Source of the DNA: Acidobacteriota bacterium
GTDB lineage: Bacteria > Acidobacteriota > Vicinamibacteria > Vicinamibacterales > CAVVIG01
Length of the DNA stretch: 35,012 nt
NCBI GenBank assembly: GCA_017883165.1
Contig: JADGOC010000023.1
Location: forward strand, 1 to 35,012
Direction of reading: 5' to 3'
The translations under genes were made by a program, and so were the position numbers. The notes beneath the pieces were generated by a model. The model did no database searches, was not told the DNA's origin, and saw only the letters and a list, made by a program, of their open reading frames with translations. Below are positions 33,049-35,012 of this stretch, piece by piece. The first letter of the stretch is position 1. Each line of letters opens with the position of its first letter.

Positions 33049-33589
33049 CGTCTACCTACGCGACGTGCTGCGCACGTTCCGCAATTACAAAGCGCTCGGC
33101 GAAGGGGCGATGGCCCAGGTCGCCGACGCCGATCTGCACGCGCTCGTCGACCCAGACGCCAACAGCATCGCGGTGATCGTCAAGCACGTCGGCGGCAACC
33201 TGAAGTCGCGATTCACCGACTTCCTGACAAGCGACGGTGAGAAACAGGATCGCAACCGCGACGGCGAGTTCGAGCTGGACGGCCCCGCGTCCCGCGAGGA
33301 CGTCATGCGGTGGTGGAACGAGGGCTGGCGTGTGGCGCTCGACGCCATCGGGGCGCTCGCGCCGGATGATACGACGCGCACGATTCACATCCGCGGTGAA
33401 GGGTTCGCGGTGATCGAAGCGCTGAATCGCTCGGCGGGCCACACGGCCTATCACGTCGGCCAGATCGTGCTGCTCGCCAAGCATTTCGCCGGGCCGAACT
33501 GGAAGTCGCTGAGCATTCCCAAAGGCCAGTCGGCGAAACACGGACACGGACAATTCAAGAGCGGCATCATCCCAGGGCAGAAGTCCTGA
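33041..33589 (+). CDS. DUF1572 (DinB-like) protein
   Basis: From TTG 33041 the protein has 182 residues and forms a predicted four-helix bundle of the DinB/YfiT type. VKHVGGNLKSRFTDF and AGHTAYHVGQIVLLAKHF hold the histidines that normally bind a metal. SDGEKQDRNRDGEFE is characteristic of DUF1572. The TTG overlaps the last eight bases of the dehydrogenase gene, consistent with translational coupling. DinB-like proteins are often thiol-dependent transferases or stress proteins, but the substrate here is unknown. Confidence 0.82.
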
Positions 33590-33601
33590 CGAGCGCTCGT
33601 C
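33588..33601. repeat. Perfect 14-bp palindrome GACGAGC/GCTCGTC
   Basis: It overlaps the DUF1572 stop codon and lies 17 nt before the next ATG. It has no loop, so it is more like a dimeric protein-binding site than a hairpin. It could also be chance. Confidence 0.35.
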
Positions 33602-33618
33602 TATCAGAAAGGCGCCAC

Positions 33619-34101
33619 ATGCGACCGATGATCGCGCTCGGACTCGCCGTCATGATGACTGCCGGCGTCGCGGCGCAAACCGCGACGGTCGATCCGGCGG
33701 TCCGCCAGGGGATTCAACAGACGTGGGACGGCTTTGTCACGGCGCTGAGCCAGAAGGACGCCGCCGCGATCGCGAGCGCCTGGACGATCGACGCCGATCA
33801 CGGAGGCGTCGTCCCCGACGCGCAGCTGCGAAACGGCCGCGCCGAGATCGAAGCGATGTGGGTGGCGGGACTTCCGGGACTGCCCGCGCGCGTCCGTCAC
33901 GTGACGCTGCGCGCGGTGCGGCTGCTGCGGCCAGATGTGGCGCTGGTCGACGGGACGGTCGAATCGGGGCCGGCGACCTCCGCCGGTGGCCTCAAGATGC
34001 CGACAGGCCGCGAGCCGTTCTTCGCCGTGATGGTCAAAGAAGGCTCGCGGTGGCTGATCAACGCCACGCGCATGGGCGCGGTCGTCCACGACACGCAGTA
34101 A
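33619..34101 (+). CDS. Small exported SnoaL/DUF4440-like protein
   Basis: The 160-residue protein has a signal peptide (MRPMIALGLAVMMTAGVAAQ) followed by an NTF2-like cone fold. It opens with VRQGIQQTWDGFVTALSQKDAAAIASAW, split across helix 1 and helix 2, then shows RAEIEAMW, VRHVTLRAVRLLRPDVALVDGTV and a final strand with SRWLINATRMG. Such proteins bind small ligands or act as immunity-like or accessory domains; a specific function cannot be given. AAAGG lies 8 nt before the ATG. It is convergent with the glycosylasparaginase gene, with 4 nt between stops. Confidence 0.82.
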   Translation: MRPMIALGLAVMMTAGVAAQTATVDPAVRQGIQQTWDGFVTALSQKDAAAIASAWTIDADHGGVVPDAQLRNGRAEIEAMWVAGLPGLPARVRHVTLRAVRLLRPDVALVDGTVESGPATSAGGLKMPTGREPFFAVMVKEGSRWLINATRMGAVVHDTQ

Positions 34102-34105
34102 GGGG

Positions 34106-35012
34106 TCACGCCGTGGGATGCGCCGGGTACATCGCCTCGGTGTCGAGCGTCTGCGCACCGTGCTCGGTGCAGACCGCGTACTTCGAAGGCGTGAACGACA
34201 CGCCGGCGTACTCGCCTTTGGCGTTCAGCACGTAGAAGTTGAGGCCGAAGTTTGGCTGGCTTTTGTCGTCCAGCAGCCGCTTCTCCACCGTGTTCTTCGC
34301 CACGCGCCTGAGCGCCGCCATGCCGGCGTCCTTGGGATGCGCGCCGCGGCGCATCTCCTCGATGATGAAGAACGAACAGAGATTGTAGAGATTCGCCTCG
34401 CCGCGGCCGGTCGATCCCGCCGCGCCGACATCGCCGTCGACGTACAACCCGGCGCCCAGAATCGGCGAGTCACCGACGCGCCCCGGAATCTTCCACGCCA
34501 GCCCGCTCGTCGTCGTCACGCCGCAGATCTCGCCCTTGGCGTTGACGGCGTCGCAATTGATCGTGCCGAAGTAATGCTCCGGATCGATGAGCCCCTCGCG
34601 CACCATCTGCAGGCCCGCCTGGTACCAGGCGGCGCCGCGCTTTTTCGGATCGAGATAGTGCTCGGGATCGACCCGCCGCTTCCACTCGAGCCACAGGCTG
34701 CGCGACTTCTCGGTGTTGAGATCGTCTTCGATCTTCAATCCCATCTCTCGCGCGAAGTCCTGCGCGCCCTTGCCGACCAGCAGATGATGGTCGGTCGTCT
34801 CCATCACGAGCTGCGCGACCTTCGACGGCGTCCGCACGCCCTCGATCGACGCGACGCCGCCCGCGCGCTTCTTCGGGCCGTGCATGCAGCAGGAATCGAG
34901 CTGCACGACCCCCTCGGCATTCGGCAGACCGCCGTAGCCGACGCTGTTGTCGAGCGGATCGAGCTCGACGATGTTGACGCCGGCGATGAGGGCGTCGAGC
35001 ACGTCCGAACCG
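34106..35012 (-). CDS. N4-(beta-N-acetylglucosaminyl)-L-asparaginase, N-terminally cut by the window
   Basis: This Ntn-hydrolase cleaves the GlcNAc-Asn bond and matures by self-cleavage. Within the window are about 302 residues with LDALIAGVNIVE, NSVGYGGLPNAEG and STHH-like METTDHHLLVG. The self-cleavage region reads YFGTINCDAVNAKG with nucleophile Thr, then GVTTTSGLAWKIPGRVGDSP and GAAGSTGRGE. The residue before the catalytic Thr is Gly rather than the Asp of the human/Flavobacterium HDT motif. The true start and any signal peptide are outside the window; the frame is open to the edge. Confidence 0.93.
   Translation of the reverse strand, partial: GSDVLDALIAGVNIVELDPLDNSVGYGGLPNAEGVVQLDSCCMHGPKKRAGGVASIEGVRTPSKVAQLVMETTDHHLLVGKGAQDFAREMGLKIEDDLNTEKSRSLWLEWKRRVDPEHYLDPKKRGAAWYQAGLQMVREGLIDPEHYFGTINCDAVNAKGEICGVTTTSGLAWKIPGRVGDSPILGAGLYVDGDVGAAGSTGRGEANLYNLCSFFIIEEMRRGAHPKDAGMAALRRVAKNTVEKRLLDDKSQPNFGLNFYVLNAKGEYAGVSFTPSKYAVCTEHGAQTLDTEAMYPAHPTA

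Overview
The window is a GC-rich chromosomal segment, very probably from an Acidobacteriota genome of the Vicinamibacteria type. The main clue is a tandem pair of exported proteins of the 'acidobacterial VWFA-related' family. A DUF1572/DinB-like protein, a DUF5658-like protein and a short archaeal/actinobacterial-style ValRS fit the same picture. I see no rRNA, tRNA, CRISPR array, insertion sequence or phage gene. The phylum call is inference from gene content.

Layout. At 1-6189 (minus strand) lie prfB (cut by the window edge, with an in-frame UGA recoding site), lnt, a DUF5658-like exported protein, a SPOR-domain protein, a TPR lipid-or-periplasm-facing protein and a V4R-like protein. At 6220-9643 (plus) are mobA, argS and a class I glutamine-amidotransferase-like hydrolase, followed by a truncated F420/NADP-oxidoreductase-like gene that runs into the convergent YdjM-like gene. 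At 10073-11267 (minus) is a small operon with a nonsense-interrupted exported gene and a 33-residue membrane microprotein. At 11346-19464 (minus) is a tight housekeeping operon: response regulator, valS, nadC, birA, coaX, an unknown gene and an rlmD-like methyltransferase, with overlaps or near-zero spacing. At 19525-21606 (minus) is a two-subunit B12-dependent acyl-CoA mutase whose active-site residues match isobutyryl-CoA mutase rather than methylmalonyl-CoA mutase. A decayed receiver-domain gene follows.

At 22190-27770 two different glutamate dehydrogenases flank a 969-residue protein that fuses a degenerate receiver, an intact-looking receiver and a PEP-synthase-like ATP-grasp domain, but lacks the phosphohistidine and PEP-binding domains. 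At 27852-31802 are the two VWFA paralogues. At 31879-34101 (plus) are a short/branched-chain acyl-CoA dehydrogenase, a DUF1572 protein and a small exported SnoaL/DUF4440-like protein. The window closes with a partial glycosylasparaginase on the minus strand.

Two patterns cut across genes. First, short tandem or palindromic repeats (periods 7, 8, 9 and 15/16 bp, plus two larger inverted-repeat elements) sit exactly at gene junctions and supply stop codons, start codons, a Shine-Dalgarno sequence, C-terminal residues and, in one case, an apparent signal peptide. Second, seven genes have a TAnnnT box ending 5-9 nt before the start codon and no good Shine-Dalgarno, which suggests leaderless or near-leaderless mRNAs. 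The most unusual candidate system is the receiver/ATP-grasp protein placed between the two glutamate dehydrogenases.
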